Assembly: GCF_003060865.1 (NCBI RefSeq)
Contig: NZ_CP028918.1
Location: 2,840,001 to 2,904,000 of the forward strand
Length of the DNA stretch: 64,000 bases
DNA from: Gemmobacter aquarius
Lineage (GTDB): Bacteria; Pseudomonadota; Alphaproteobacteria; Rhodobacterales; Rhodobacteraceae
Direction of reading: 5' to 3'
Shown piece by piece: positions 1-9,183 of the stretch. The notes below the pieces were generated by a model. The model saw nothing but the letters and a program-made list of their open reading frames with translations, ran no database searches and had not been told where the DNA came from. Made by a program: the position numbers and the translations under genes. Position 1 is the first letter of the stretch. Each line of letters begins with the position of its first letter.

Positions 1-268
1 GGTCGAGCGCGCGGAGGGATTTTTCGGGCCGGTGGGGACCGAGTTCAAGCGCGCCTGTCGCCACGAGGATCAGGTCATAGGGGGCTTCGAGCGGGGCGAG
101 ATGCGCGGCAATGGATGATTCGTCCGTGAGGTCGAGGCCGTGGCTGCGGCGGGACAGGGCGGTTACCTCGGTGCCTTGTGCCATGAGCGCCGCCGTCACG
201 GCTGCGCCGATGCCGCCGGATGCGCCGATGACCAGCGCACGGGGGGTGAAGGATGTTTCGTTTGCCAT
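1..268 (-). CDS. Short-chain dehydrogenase/reductase (SDR), N-terminal part only
   Basis: Reading leftwards from an ATG at 268, an open frame runs off the window edge. The 89 visible residues begin MANETSFTPRALVIGASGG and form the N-terminal half of a Rossmann fold: a beta strand, the glycine-rich GASGGIG nucleotide-binding turn, then VTALSRRSHGLDLTD, which fits the second strand and the D-x-x motif of SDR enzymes, and LILVATGALE, which resembles the NAG-like strand 4. It is probably a CsgA-like NAD(P)-dependent SDR. The substrate cannot be told from this part. It is divergent from the leu leader and leuA. Confidence 0.75.
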   Translation of the reverse strand, partial: MANETSFTPRALVIGASGGIGAAVTAALMAQGTEVTALSRRSHGLDLTDESSIAAHLAPLEAPYDLILVATGALELGPHRPEKSLRALD

Positions 269-346
269 GAGGGGGTTCTAGGGCGACGGGGCGTGAGGGC
301 GAGGGAAAAAATGGGGCGGCGGTGGTTGGACGGGTGGAAGGAAGAT

Positions 347-367
347 GAGTATTTGGGCAAAGGTGAA
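347..367 (+). repeat. Single copy of an ATTTG..CCARxGTGAA intergenic repeat
   Basis: GAGTATTTGGGCAAAGGTGAA in the gap between the SDR gene and the leu leader. The same word, in variant form, occurs at 25709-25730, 46572-46597 and 59396-59464. Here it has no inverted partner. The rest of 269-520 is GC-rich and holds no convincing gene. Confidence 0.4.
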
Positions 368-520
368 ACGCCGGGCGCAACTGGATGCGGGTGCGGGCCG
401 GGGTGCGGCGGCGGGATGGGCAAGGCGGCTCGGGCCGAGAGAGGCGAAACCTGACGGGGCGTTCCTTGATCGGGCGATTTTCGGCTTGTCTTGGCGCAAA
501 GCTTCGGTATCGTCGCGGCC

Positions 521-610
521 ATGACACGGGACCCGCATATTCACGACCTTTCCGGCGCTGCGGCGTCTGTGCGCGCCCCTGCGCTGCTTCTGCTTCTTAG
601 CTGCCTCTGA
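521..610 (+). CDS. leuL: Leucine-rich leader peptide of leuA (LeuL-like)
   Basis: A 29-codon frame, ATG at 521 and TGA at 608-610, ends in ALLLLLSCL: six leucine codons among the last eight (CTG CTT CTG CTT CTT AGC TGC CTC), then the stop. It lies 84 bases before leuA. Such leucine runs are the sensor of ribosome-mediated attenuation in leu operons: scarce charged tRNA-Leu stalls the ribosome and changes RNA folding downstream. The clustering at the C-terminus, the position and the overlapping stems (next entry) make chance unlikely. Leader peptides of this size are normally missed by gene callers. Translation itself is inferred. Confidence 0.7.
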   Translation: MTRDPHIHDLSGAAASVRAPALLLLLSCL

Positions 611-668
611 GCGTGCCCTTGGGCGCGACCGCTCGGAGGTGACAAGCGCCCAAGCCAGAAACAGAAGC
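586..668 (+). promoter_or_regulatory. Candidate leu attenuator: three competing stems between leader and leuA
   Basis: Three pairings can be read. Stem 1: 586-597 (the Leu codon run) with 657-668, 11 of 12 pairs. Stem 2: 604-613 with 630-639, ten pairs including one G-U, with the leader stop codon inside its 5' arm. Stem 3: 618-626 with 646-654, nine perfect pairs. The 5' arm of stem 3 lies in the loop of stem 2, so the two exclude each other, as in attenuators. No U-run follows stem 3 or the 3' arm of stem 1, so a classical intrinsic terminator is not evident; the switch may be Rho-dependent or act on translation. The mechanism is inferred. Confidence 0.55.
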
Positions 669-694
669 CAAAAGAATTCCAAGGATACGATCCG

Positions 695-2272
695 ATGACC
701 GAAAAGACCACGCAACCCCGCGTCCTGATTTTCGACACCACGCTGCGCGACGGGGAACAGTCGCCCGGTGCGACGATGAGCCATGAGGAAAAGCTCGAGA
801 TCGCGGGGCTTCTGGACGAGATGGGCGTCGACATCATCGAGGCCGGTTTCCCGATTGCGTCCGAAGGCGATTTTGCCGCCGTGTCGGAGATTGCCAAGCG
901 GGCGAAGAACTCGACGATCTGCGGCCTCGCGCGGGCGAATTACAAGGATATCGACCGCTGCTGGGAGGCGGTGAAACACGCGAAATCGCCGCGTATCCAT
1001 ACGTTCATCGGCACGTCGCCGTTGCACCGCGCCATTCCGAACCTGACGATGGACGAGATGGCGGCGCGGATCCATGACACGGTGACCCATGCGCGCAACC
1101 TGTGCGACAACGTGCAGTGGTCGCCGATGGATGCCACGCGGACCGAGGATGATTACCTGTGCCGCGTGGTCGAGATCGCGATCAAGGCAGGTGCGACCAC
1201 GATCAACATTCCCGATACGGTCGGCTACACCTATCCGATGGAAAGCGCCAAGATCATCCGCATGCTGCTCGAGCGGGTGCCGGGGGCTGACAGCATCGTC
1301 TTTGCGACGCATTGCCACAACGATCTTGGCATGGCGACGGCGAATTCGCTGGCCGCGGTCGAGGGCGGCGCACGGCAGATCGAGTGCACGATCAACGGCT
1401 TGGGCGAGCGGGCGGGCAATACCGCGCTGGAAGAGGTGGTCATGGCGCTGCGGGTTCGCAACGACATTCTGCCATATCGGACGAACATCGACACCACCAA
1501 GATCATGAACCTGTCGCGGCGGGTGGCCTCGGTTTCCGGTTTCGCGGTGCAGTTCAACAAGGCCATCGTGGGCAAGAACGCCTTCCTGCACGAAAGCGGC
1601 ATCCATCAGGATGGTGTGCTGAAGAACGTGGAGACCTTCGAGATCATGCGCCCCGAGGATATCGGGCTGACGCAGAAGAACCTGACGATGGGCAAGCATT
1701 CGGGCCGCGCCGCGTTGCGGGCGAAGTTGAAGGAGCTGGGCTACGAGTTGGCGGATAACCAGCTCAATGACGTATTCGTGCGCTTCAAGGCTTTGGCCGA
1801 CCGCAAGAAAGAGGTCTATGACGACGATCTGGTGGCACTCGTGGCCGACGAGGCGACGATGGACGCGCATGACACTCTGGTGTTGAAGAAGCTGCGCGTG
1901 ATCTGCGGGACAGACGGGCCGCAAGAGGCCGACATGGTGCTGACCATCGACGGGGTGGATCACCATATCGACGCCACGGGCGACGGGCCGGTGGATGCGG
2001 CGTTCAACTGCGTGAAGATGCTGTTCCCGCATCGGGCGCGGTTGCAGGTCTATCAGGTGGCTGCCGTGACGGCGGGGACGGACGCGCAGGCGACGGTTTC
2101 GGTGCGGCTGGAAGAGGACGGGCGGATCGTGACGGGGTCGAGCGCGGATACCGATACCATCGTCGCCAGCGCCAAAGCCTATATCAATGCGCTCAACAAG
2201 CTGATCGTGCGGCGGCAGAAGACCGCGCCGGATGCGGATGTGAAGAGCGTGAACTACCGCGACGCGGGCTGA
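695..2272 (+). CDS. leuA: 2-isopropylmalate synthase (LeuA)
   Basis: This enzyme condenses acetyl-CoA and 2-oxoisovalerate to 2-isopropylmalate, the first committed step of leucine synthesis. The 525-residue product is full length for the long LeuA type. The N-terminus carries TTLRDGEQSPGATM, the acyl-transferring aldolase/HMGL signature. THCHNDLGMATANS provides the HxH metal ligands near residue 210. GLGERAGNTALEE and GKHSGRAALRAKL follow, and the C-terminal ~130 residues look like the leucine-binding LeuA dimer regulatory domain. The ATG follows AAGGA. Regulation by feedback is a family property; regulation by attenuation is suggested by the leader upstream. Three hairpins follow the stop. 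Confidence 0.97.
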   Translation: MTEKTTQPRVLIFDTTLRDGEQSPGATMSHEEKLEIAGLLDEMGVDIIEAGFPIASEGDFAAVSEIAKRAKNSTICGLARANYKDIDRCWEAVKHAKSPRIHTFIGTSPLHRAIPNLTMDEMAARIHDTVTHARNLCDNVQWSPMDATRTEDDYLCRVVEIAIKAGATTINIPDTVGYTYPMESAKIIRMLLERVPGADSIVFATHCHNDLGMATANSLAAVEGGARQIECTINGLGERAGNTALEEVVMALRVRNDILPYRTNIDTTKIMNLSRRVASVSGFAVQFNKAIVGKNAFLHESGIHQDGVLKNVETFEIMRPEDIGLTQKNLTMGKHSGRAALRAKLKELGYELADNQLNDVFVRFKALADRKKEVYDDDLVALVADEATMDAHDTLVLKKLRVICGTDGPQEADMVLTIDGVDHHIDATGDGPVDAAFNCVKMLFPHRARLQVYQVAAVTAGTDAQATVSVRLEEDGRIVTGSSADTDTIVASAKAYINALNKLIVRRQKTAPDADVKSVNYRDAG

Positions 2273-2299
2273 GGCGTTTTCTGGCGTAAGACTTCGCGC

Positions 2300-2384
2300 C
2301 GGAATTTGGCGCAGATTCCGCTTTTCCCACAGGGGCGGGCGAAATCTGCGTCAGATTTCGGCGCGGAGTTTGCGTCAAACTCCG
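2300..2384. terminator. Three tandem 21-base triloop hairpins after leuA
   Basis: Hairpins at 2300-2320, 2340-2360 and 2364-2384 each have two 9-base arms and a 3-base loop. The last two are perfect (CGAAATCTG-CGT-CAGATTTCG and CGGAGTTTG-CGT-CAAACTCCG); the first has one G-U pair and loop GCG. The arms differ in sequence but the design is constant. The array sits between convergent genes, leuA and the minus-strand gene ending at 2393, which suits a bidirectional terminator. No U-tract is present. Relatives are at 11059-11178, 28644, 59301 and 59505. Confidence 0.6.
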
Positions 2385-2392
2385 ATTGTCGG

Positions 2393-3136
2393 TCAGAATG
2401 GGCCAAAGCGGGTTTGCAGGGCTTTGGCGTGGGGGGCGAGGGCGGGGGTGGCTGCCCATTGCGCGAGGAGGTCTGACCAGCGCAGGGGGACGAAGGCAAC
2501 GTCTTGGCCCTTGATGCGGCGGGCGAGGTCTTCGACCTCGGCGCCGTGGCGGGCGATGGAGGCGGGATCGACGGGCTTGCCGCTCGCCCATGTGGCGGGG
2601 GCTGCATGGAGGTAGACGAGCACCGCGCCGCGCGCCCGTTTGTGCGCCTGCGTGCGCAAGCCATAGGCCAGTTTCACCAGTTGCACCGCGTCGAGGTGGC
2701 GATAGGTCAGCGCTCCCCGCGTCAGGGCGGCGCGCAGGGCTTCGAAACGTGCCATCCCCTCGCCCCAGTCTAGGCTGTCGAAGGGTTCGGCAAAGCGGTT
2801 CGCCTTGGCCGGACGGAAGGGTTCGTAGCGTCTGGCACAGATGCCGACGAAAGAGGTGGCGCTGGTGAGCGCCACGTCACACCACGGGTGACGCCCGCCG
2901 CGCCATGGAAAGTGCATCTCGACCGACAGGGCCACCTGCTCGGGCCGGCTCATCGGCACGGCGGGCAGCGCGGGCAAAAGCGCGGGGGCATCGAGGAACC
3001 GGCCAAAGGCATTTACCGCGAGGGCAGCAGAGGACTCGGGGCTGTCGAATTTGCCCGAAGCAAGCTCGTTTCCCGGTGATCTGGCGAGGGCGGCGAGGAC
3101 GGCATCGACCGGAACGTCGGGCAGGAAGTCGGGCAT
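2393..3136 (-). CDS. Conserved-looking hypothetical protein, possible nuclease-like fold
   Basis: The product has 247 residues and no signal peptide or membrane segment. The N-terminal third is acidic and alanine-rich. A core follows with SVEMHFPW, a CDVALTS strand, and FVGICARRYEPFRP. That last segment is reminiscent of the strand in PGN_0703-type PD-(D/E)xK restriction-like proteins, where the usual E-x-K would stand, but the canonical E and K are not both present. A C-terminal VPLRWSDLLAQW motif closes the protein. I do not recognise it with certainty. The ATG at 3136 is chosen for an AAAGG upstream; a GTG at 3169 would add 11 residues. It is monocistronic and convergent with leuA. Confidence 0.6.
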   Translation of the reverse strand: MPDFLPDVPVDAVLAALARSPGNELASGKFDSPESSAALAVNAFGRFLDAPALLPALPAVPMSRPEQVALSVEMHFPWRGGRHPWCDVALTSATSFVGICARRYEPFRPAKANRFAEPFDSLDWGEGMARFEALRAALTRGALTYRHLDAVQLVKLAYGLRTQAHKRARGAVLVYLHAAPATWASGKPVDPASIARHGAEVEDLARRIKGQDVAFVPLRWSDLLAQWAATPALAPHAKALQTRFGPF

Positions 3137-4514
<1,378 letters not shown>

Positions 4515-4555
4515 TCAGCTGACCGCTTCGCGTATCGGACGACAAGGGCAAGGCC

Positions 4556-5539
4556 GTGGCTAGAACGCGCAGCACTGGACCAGAAGACTTTGCACGACCC
4601 TTGCGGCGCGTGCTGGTGTCGTTGCTGGTCCTGCTTCTGGTAGGGCTGTTCCTTTTGTGGCGCATAGACAGCCCGCGGGTGGAACGTTTCCGTGCGGCGC
4701 TGGTCGATACGGTGGTGCCATCGTTCGACTGGGCCTTGCTTCCTGTCGCCAAGGCAACCGCGATGGTGGATGAATTCCACAGCTACGCCAGCCTTTACGC
4801 GCAAAATCAGGAGCTGCGGCGCGAGTTGCAGCAAATGAAGGCTTGGAAGGAAGCGGCGCTACAACTCGAGCAGAAGAATGCGCGGCTTCTGGACCTGAAC
4901 CAGGTGCGGCTCGATCCAAAGCTGACGCATGTGACGGGGGTGGTTCTGGCCGACAGCGGGTCGCCGTTCCGCCAGTCGGTGCTGTTGAACGTGGGCGCGC
5001 GGGACGGCATCCGCGACGGCTGGGCAACGATGGACGGGATCGGGCTGGTGGGCCGGATTTCGGGCGTGGGAGAGCGGACCGCCCGCGTGATCCTGCTGAC
5101 CGACAGCAACAGCCGCGTGCCGGTGACGGTACAGCCGAGCGGACAGAAGGCACTGTTGTCGGGCGACAACTCAGGCCTGCCGCCGCTGGAATTTCTGGAG
5201 GACGCCGATCTGGTGCGACCCGGTGACCGTGTGGTGACAAGCGGCGACGGAGGCATGTTGCCTGCGGGGCTGCTGGTCGGGCAGGTGGCGATGGGCACGG
5301 ACAGGCGGCTGCGCGTGGTGCTGAGCGCCGATTACGAGCGGCTGGAGTTCCTGCGGGTGCTGCGGAGCCACGATCTGGAGCCGATCACCGATGCGGGCGC
5401 GCTGATCGCCGAACCACCTAGCCCGCCCGCGCCCGCGCCTGCGGTGACGGGCGAGGAGCCTGCGGACGGGGCTGCAACCGCAACTGGCACGGGCGATGCG
5501 ACCGGCGGGTCACCGGACGGCGAGGCGGGCGATGGTTGA
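4556..5539 (+). CDS. mreC: Rod shape-determining protein MreC
   Basis: MreC is an inner-membrane periplasmic scaffold that links MreB, MreD, RodA and PBP2. The 327-residue product has a short cytoplasmic tail, one membrane segment (LVSLLVLLLVGLFLLW, about residues 20-36), a periplasmic coiled coil (about 75-110, rich in Q/E/L/K), then the two beta-domains with GVVLADSGSPFRQ, GLVGRISGVGERTARVILLTD and the G-D-x-V-V-T-SG turn. The last ~50 residues are a disordered Pro/Ala/Gly tail, longer than in E. coli but common in Rhodobacterales. The start is GTG at 4556 after GGGCAAGG. Its end overlaps mreD by 8 bases. Confidence 0.95.
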   Translation: MARTRSTGPEDFARPLRRVLVSLLVLLLVGLFLLWRIDSPRVERFRAALVDTVVPSFDWALLPVAKATAMVDEFHSYASLYAQNQELRRELQQMKAWKEAALQLEQKNARLLDLNQVRLDPKLTHVTGVVLADSGSPFRQSVLLNVGARDGIRDGWATMDGIGLVGRISGVGERTARVILLTDSNSRVPVTVQPSGQKALLSGDNSGLPPLEFLEDADLVRPGDRVVTSGDGGMLPAGLLVGQVAMGTDRRLRVVLSADYERLEFLRVLRSHDLEPITDAGALIAEPPSPPAPAPAVTGEEPADGAATATGTGDATGGSPDGEAGDG

Positions 5540-6071
5540 TCCGCTGCGCGTTACACTGTGGTTCTATCGCGGGCTGTTCGTGACGCTTGCGGCCTTGTTG
5601 CTGTTCATCAAGCTGCTGCCGCTTGGGTCGCTTGCCGGGTCGTGGCCGGGGCCTGACCTTTTGCTGTGTCTGATTCTGGCATGGGTGGTGCGGCGGCCGG
5701 ATTACCTGCCGGTGCTATTGATCTGCGCTGTGGTGCTGATCGAGGATTTCCTGCTGATGCGTCCGCCGGGACTGTGGGCGGGGGTGGTCATCCTTGGCAC
5801 CGAATTCCTGCGGGTGCGGGTCGGATTGACGCGCGAGTTGAGCTTTGCCGCCGAATGGGCACTGGTCGCGGCGGTGCTGGTGGCGATGCTGCTGGCGTAC
5901 CGGCTGGTGTTCGTGATCGCTTTCCTGCCGCAGCCTGCATTCGGCTTTGCGCTGTTGCAGACGTTGTGGTCGATCTTGTGCTATCCATTCGTGGTTGCCG
6001 CATCGCGCTTTGCCTTTGACTTGCGAAAGCCCGCGACGGGCGAGGTGGATGCCTACGGGAGGCGGTTGTGA
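5532..6071 (+). CDS. mreD: Rod shape-determining protein MreD
   Basis: A 179-residue polytopic membrane protein with about five hydrophobic spans. Characteristic features are the early PGPDLLLCLILAWVVRRPDYLP loop region, the charged EDFLLMRPPG turn, and the last span near WSILCYPFVV. MreD belongs to the elongasome and is needed for PBP2/RodA activation together with MreC. The ATG at 5532 lies inside the mreC end, so translation is probably coupled; an upstream in-frame ATG at 5496 would give a basic, non-homologous extension and is not used here. mrdA starts 7 bases after the stop. Confidence 0.93.
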   Translation: MVDPLRVTLWFYRGLFVTLAALLLFIKLLPLGSLAGSWPGPDLLLCLILAWVVRRPDYLPVLLICAVVLIEDFLLMRPPGLWAGVVILGTEFLRVRVGLTRELSFAAEWALVAAVLVAMLLAYRLVFVIAFLPQPAFGFALLQTLWSILCYPFVVAASRFAFDLRKPATGEVDAYGRRL

Positions 6072-6078
6072 GACGCCC

Positions 6079-8022
6079 ATGAGACGCAATGCCCGCGATA
6101 CCGAGGAAAGTGCGCGCCGCGTGAACCGCCGCGCCTTGCTGCTGGGCGGGGCCTCGGCGGCGATGTTTGCCGTGCTGGGGGCGCGGATGCGGTTTTTATC
6201 GGTGGAACAGGCCGACCAGTTCCGCCTGCTGGCCGAGGAAAACCGCATCAACATGCGGCTGATCCCGCCCGAACGGGGGTTGATTCAGGACCGCAACGGC
6301 AAGCTGATCGCCGGAAACGAGCAGAATTACCGGATCACCCTGACGCGGGAAGATGCGGGTGATGTGGAGACGGTACTGAACCGGCTGTCGCATATCATCG
6401 CGATGACGGAAGAAGACCTGGACCGGGTTCGCAAGGATCTGGAGCGCAACAGCCCGTTTGTGCCGATCATCGTAGCCGACCGGGTGCCGTGGCAGGATTT
6501 CTCGAAGATCGCGCTGAATGCCCCTACCCTGCCGGGTATCACGCCCGAAGTGGGCCTGTCGCGGCATTACCCGCTGGTCGAGGATTTCAGCCATGTTGTC
6601 GGCTATGTCGGCCCGGTGAGCGAGAAGGATCTGGCGGAGCTGACCGATCCCGACCCGGTGCTGACCATCCCGAAGTTCCAGATCGGCAAGATCGGGGTGG
6701 AACGCTGGATGGAGGACACGCTGCGGGGGGCAGCGGGCAACAAGCGGATCGAGGTGAATGCCGTGGGCCGCGTGATGCGCGAGCTGGAGCGGACCGAAGG
6801 CAAGCCGGGGGCCGATATCCAGCTGACCATCGACGCCGATGTGCAGAATTTCGTGCAGATGCGGCTGGGCGACCTGTCGGCGGCCTGTGTGGTGATGGAT
6901 GTGAACAGTGGCGAGTTGATCGCATGCACCTCGGCCCCCGGGTTCGACCCCAACCTGTTCGTGCGCGGCATCACGCAGCGGGATTATTCCACGCTGATGG
7001 AGAATGACCACCGCCCGCTGGCCAACAAATCAGTGCAGGGTGCCTATCCGCCGGGGTCGACCTTCAAGATCGTGACCGCGCTGGCGGCGCTGGAAGCGGG
7101 GGTAATCACGCCCGAGACGACGCATTACTGCCCCGGTTACATAGAATTCGGCAACCGGCGCTTCCATTGCTGGAAACATGGCGGGCATGGCACGGTGAAC
7201 CTTGCCCATTCGCTCGAGCAAAGTTGCGACGTCTTTTATTACGAGGTGGCGCAAAAGGTCGGGATCGACGCGATTGCGGCGATGGGCAAGCGCATGGGGC
7301 TTGGCATGCGGCATGATCTGCCGATGTCTGCGATCACCGAGGGCATCATGCCCAACAAGGAGTGGAAGCAGGAGCGCTGGGGGCAGGACTGGCGGATCGG
7401 CGATACGATCAACGCGTCGATCGGGCAGGGGTATGTGCTGGCGTCGCCCTTGCAGCTTGCGGTGATGACGGCGCGGGTGGCGACGGGCAAGATGGTCGAG
7501 CCACGGCTGATAAAGGCGGTTGGCGGCAAACCGGTCGAGGTGCCAGAGCCTGCCTCGATCGGGTTGACGCCTGCACAGTTGCGGGCGGTCCAGACCGGCA
7601 TGTATGATGTGATGAACAGCGAACGCGGGACGGCGAAATCGTCGCGCATCGCTGACGAGACGATGCTGATGGCGGGCAAGACCGGGACCAGTCAGGTGCG
7701 TAACATCAGCGCCGCCGAACGGGCGCGGGGCGTCACGTCGAACGATGATCTGCCATGGGAGCGGCGCGACCATGCGCTGTTCGTGGGCTATGCGCCCTAT
7801 GCGGCGCCCCGCTACGCGGTGGCGGTGGTGGTGGAACATGGCGGCGGCGGGTCGACGGTGGCCGCCCCCATAGCGCGCGATGCCTTGCTGCGGGCGCTGA
7901 CGGGGGGGATACCCCCGCTTGACGCTTATCCGGCTGCCCAGCGCGGACGGATCGAGACCGATCTGAACGCGCTGAAGGAAAAGCTGCGTATAAGCGGTAC
8001 GCCGCAGACGACGCGGGCCTGA
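6079..8022 (+). CDS. mrdA: Penicillin-binding protein 2, elongation transpeptidase
   Basis: A monofunctional class B transpeptidase that cross-links peptidoglycan during elongation with RodA as glycosyltransferase partner. The 647-residue product has a single N-terminal membrane anchor (about residues 21-38, LLLGGASAAMFAVLGAR), the dimerisation/pedestal domain with RGLIQDRNGKLIA, and the three transpeptidase motifs: PPGSTFK (S-x-x-K), SCD in LEQSCDVFYYE, the usual S-x-D variant of PBP2, and AGKTGTSQV (KTG). The ATG at 6079 gives the normal PBP2 start; longer frames read through mreD. It forms one operon with mreCD upstream and rodA 12 bases downstream. Confidence 0.96.
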   Translation: MRRNARDTEESARRVNRRALLLGGASAAMFAVLGARMRFLSVEQADQFRLLAEENRINMRLIPPERGLIQDRNGKLIAGNEQNYRITLTREDAGDVETVLNRLSHIIAMTEEDLDRVRKDLERNSPFVPIIVADRVPWQDFSKIALNAPTLPGITPEVGLSRHYPLVEDFSHVVGYVGPVSEKDLAELTDPDPVLTIPKFQIGKIGVERWMEDTLRGAAGNKRIEVNAVGRVMRELERTEGKPGADIQLTIDADVQNFVQMRLGDLSAACVVMDVNSGELIACTSAPGFDPNLFVRGITQRDYSTLMENDHRPLANKSVQGAYPPGSTFKIVTALAALEAGVITPETTHYCPGYIEFGNRRFHCWKHGGHGTVNLAHSLEQSCDVFYYEVAQKVGIDAIAAMGKRMGLGMRHDLPMSAITEGIMPNKEWKQERWGQDWRIGDTINASIGQGYVLASPLQLAVMTARVATGKMVEPRLIKAVGGKPVEVPEPASIGLTPAQLRAVQTGMYDVMNSERGTAKSSRIADETMLMAGKTGTSQVRNISAAERARGVTSNDDLPWERRDHALFVGYAPYAAPRYAVAVVVEHGGGGSTVAAPIARDALLRALTGGIPPLDAYPAAQRGRIETDLNALKEKLRISGTPQTTRA

Positions 8023-8034
8023 GGGGGCGGACGG

Positions 8035-9174
8035 GTGAGTTTTCTCGAATATCGCGTAAAGACCGCGCCGACGGGGCTGCGAAAGGTGCTGCATCTGAAC
8101 TGGGCGCTGGTCGTTCTGGTTACCGCGGTTTCGGCCATCGGGTTTCTGGTGCTCTATTCCATCGCGGGGGGCCGGATGGAGCTGTGGGCCGAACCACAGA
8201 TGAAGCGGTTCGGCGTGGGGCTGCTGCTCATGTTCGCCATCGCCTTCGTGCCGATCTGGTTCTGGCGGAACGTCACGGCGCTTTGCTATGTGGTGACGCT
8301 TTTGTTGCTGGTGGCAGTCGAATTGTTCGGCGCGGTCGGCATGGGGGCGCAGCGTTGGCTGGATATCGGGCCGATCCGCATCCAGCCTTCGGAGTTGATG
8401 AAGGTGACGCTGGTGATGATGCTGGCGGCCTATTACGACTGGCTCGACCCCAAGAAGGTGTCGCGGCCGCTGTGGGTTCTGGTGCCGGTCTTGCTGATCG
8501 TGGTGCCGACCGCGCTGGTGGTCATCCAGCCGAACCTTGGCACGTCGCTCATGCTGCTGATGGGGGGCGCTGCCGTGATGTTCGCGGCCGGTGTGAGCAT
8601 CTGGTATTACGTGGTGGTGCTGGCGCTCGTGGCGGGGGCGGTGACGGCTGTCTTTACGACACGCGGGACGCCGTGGCAGTTCCTGCACGATTACCAATAC
8701 CGGCGGATCGACACCTTTCTCGATCCGTCTGCCGACCCGCTGGGGGCAGGCTACAACATCATGCAGGCCAAGATCGCGCTTGGCTCGGGCGGGTGGAGCG
8801 GCAAGGGGTTCATGCAAGGCACCCAGTCGCGGCTGAATTTCCTGCCCGAAAAGCACACCGATTTCATCTTTACCACGCTGGGCGAGGAGTTCGGTTTCGT
8901 CGGCACGATGACGCTTCTGGTGCTATACGGGCTGATCCTGTTTTTCCTGTTCACAAGTGCGTTGCAGAACAAGGACCGTTTCAGCCAATTGCTGATTCTG
9001 GGGATCGGGGCAAATTTTTTCCTTTATATTGCGGTGAACATGTCGATGGTGATGGGCATGGCGCCGGTGGTGGGGGTGCCCCTGCCCTTCCTTTCCTATG
9101 GCGGGTCGGTCATGCTGGTCTTGCTGATCGCATTCGGACTGGTGCAAAGCGCCTATGTCCACCGGCTGAGATAG
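8035..9174 (+). CDS. rodA: RodA, SEDS-family peptidoglycan glycosyltransferase
   Basis: RodA polymerises lipid II into glycan strands at the lateral wall with PBP2. The 379-residue protein has about ten membrane segments. Family marks are GAQRWLDIGPIRIQPSE (the conserved large-loop entry with the essential W and P), QPNLGTSLMLL, the periplasmic loop around RRIDTFLDPSADPLGAGYN, and the C-terminal GVPLPFLSYGGS. The start is a GTG at 8035 behind GGGGGCGGACGG. It completes the mreCD-mrdA-rodA operon. Confidence 0.97.
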   Translation: MSFLEYRVKTAPTGLRKVLHLNWALVVLVTAVSAIGFLVLYSIAGGRMELWAEPQMKRFGVGLLLMFAIAFVPIWFWRNVTALCYVVTLLLLVAVELFGAVGMGAQRWLDIGPIRIQPSELMKVTLVMMLAAYYDWLDPKKVSRPLWVLVPVLLIVVPTALVVIQPNLGTSLMLLMGGAAVMFAAGVSIWYYVVVLALVAGAVTAVFTTRGTPWQFLHDYQYRRIDTFLDPSADPLGAGYNIMQAKIALGSGGWSGKGFMQGTQSRLNFLPEKHTDFIFTTLGEEFGFVGTMTLLVLYGLILFFLFTSALQNKDRFSQLLILGIGANFFLYIAVNMSMVMGMAPVVGVPLPFLSYGGSVMLVLLIAFGLVQSAYVHRLR

Positions 9175-9183
9175 GAGCCTTTC

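Noticed and set aside
278..2032. Long open frame on the minus strand opposite leuA
   Set aside because: It is an antisense shadow caused by GC-rich third positions; its translation is rich in Arg/His/Pro and has no domain, while leuA is unmistakable.
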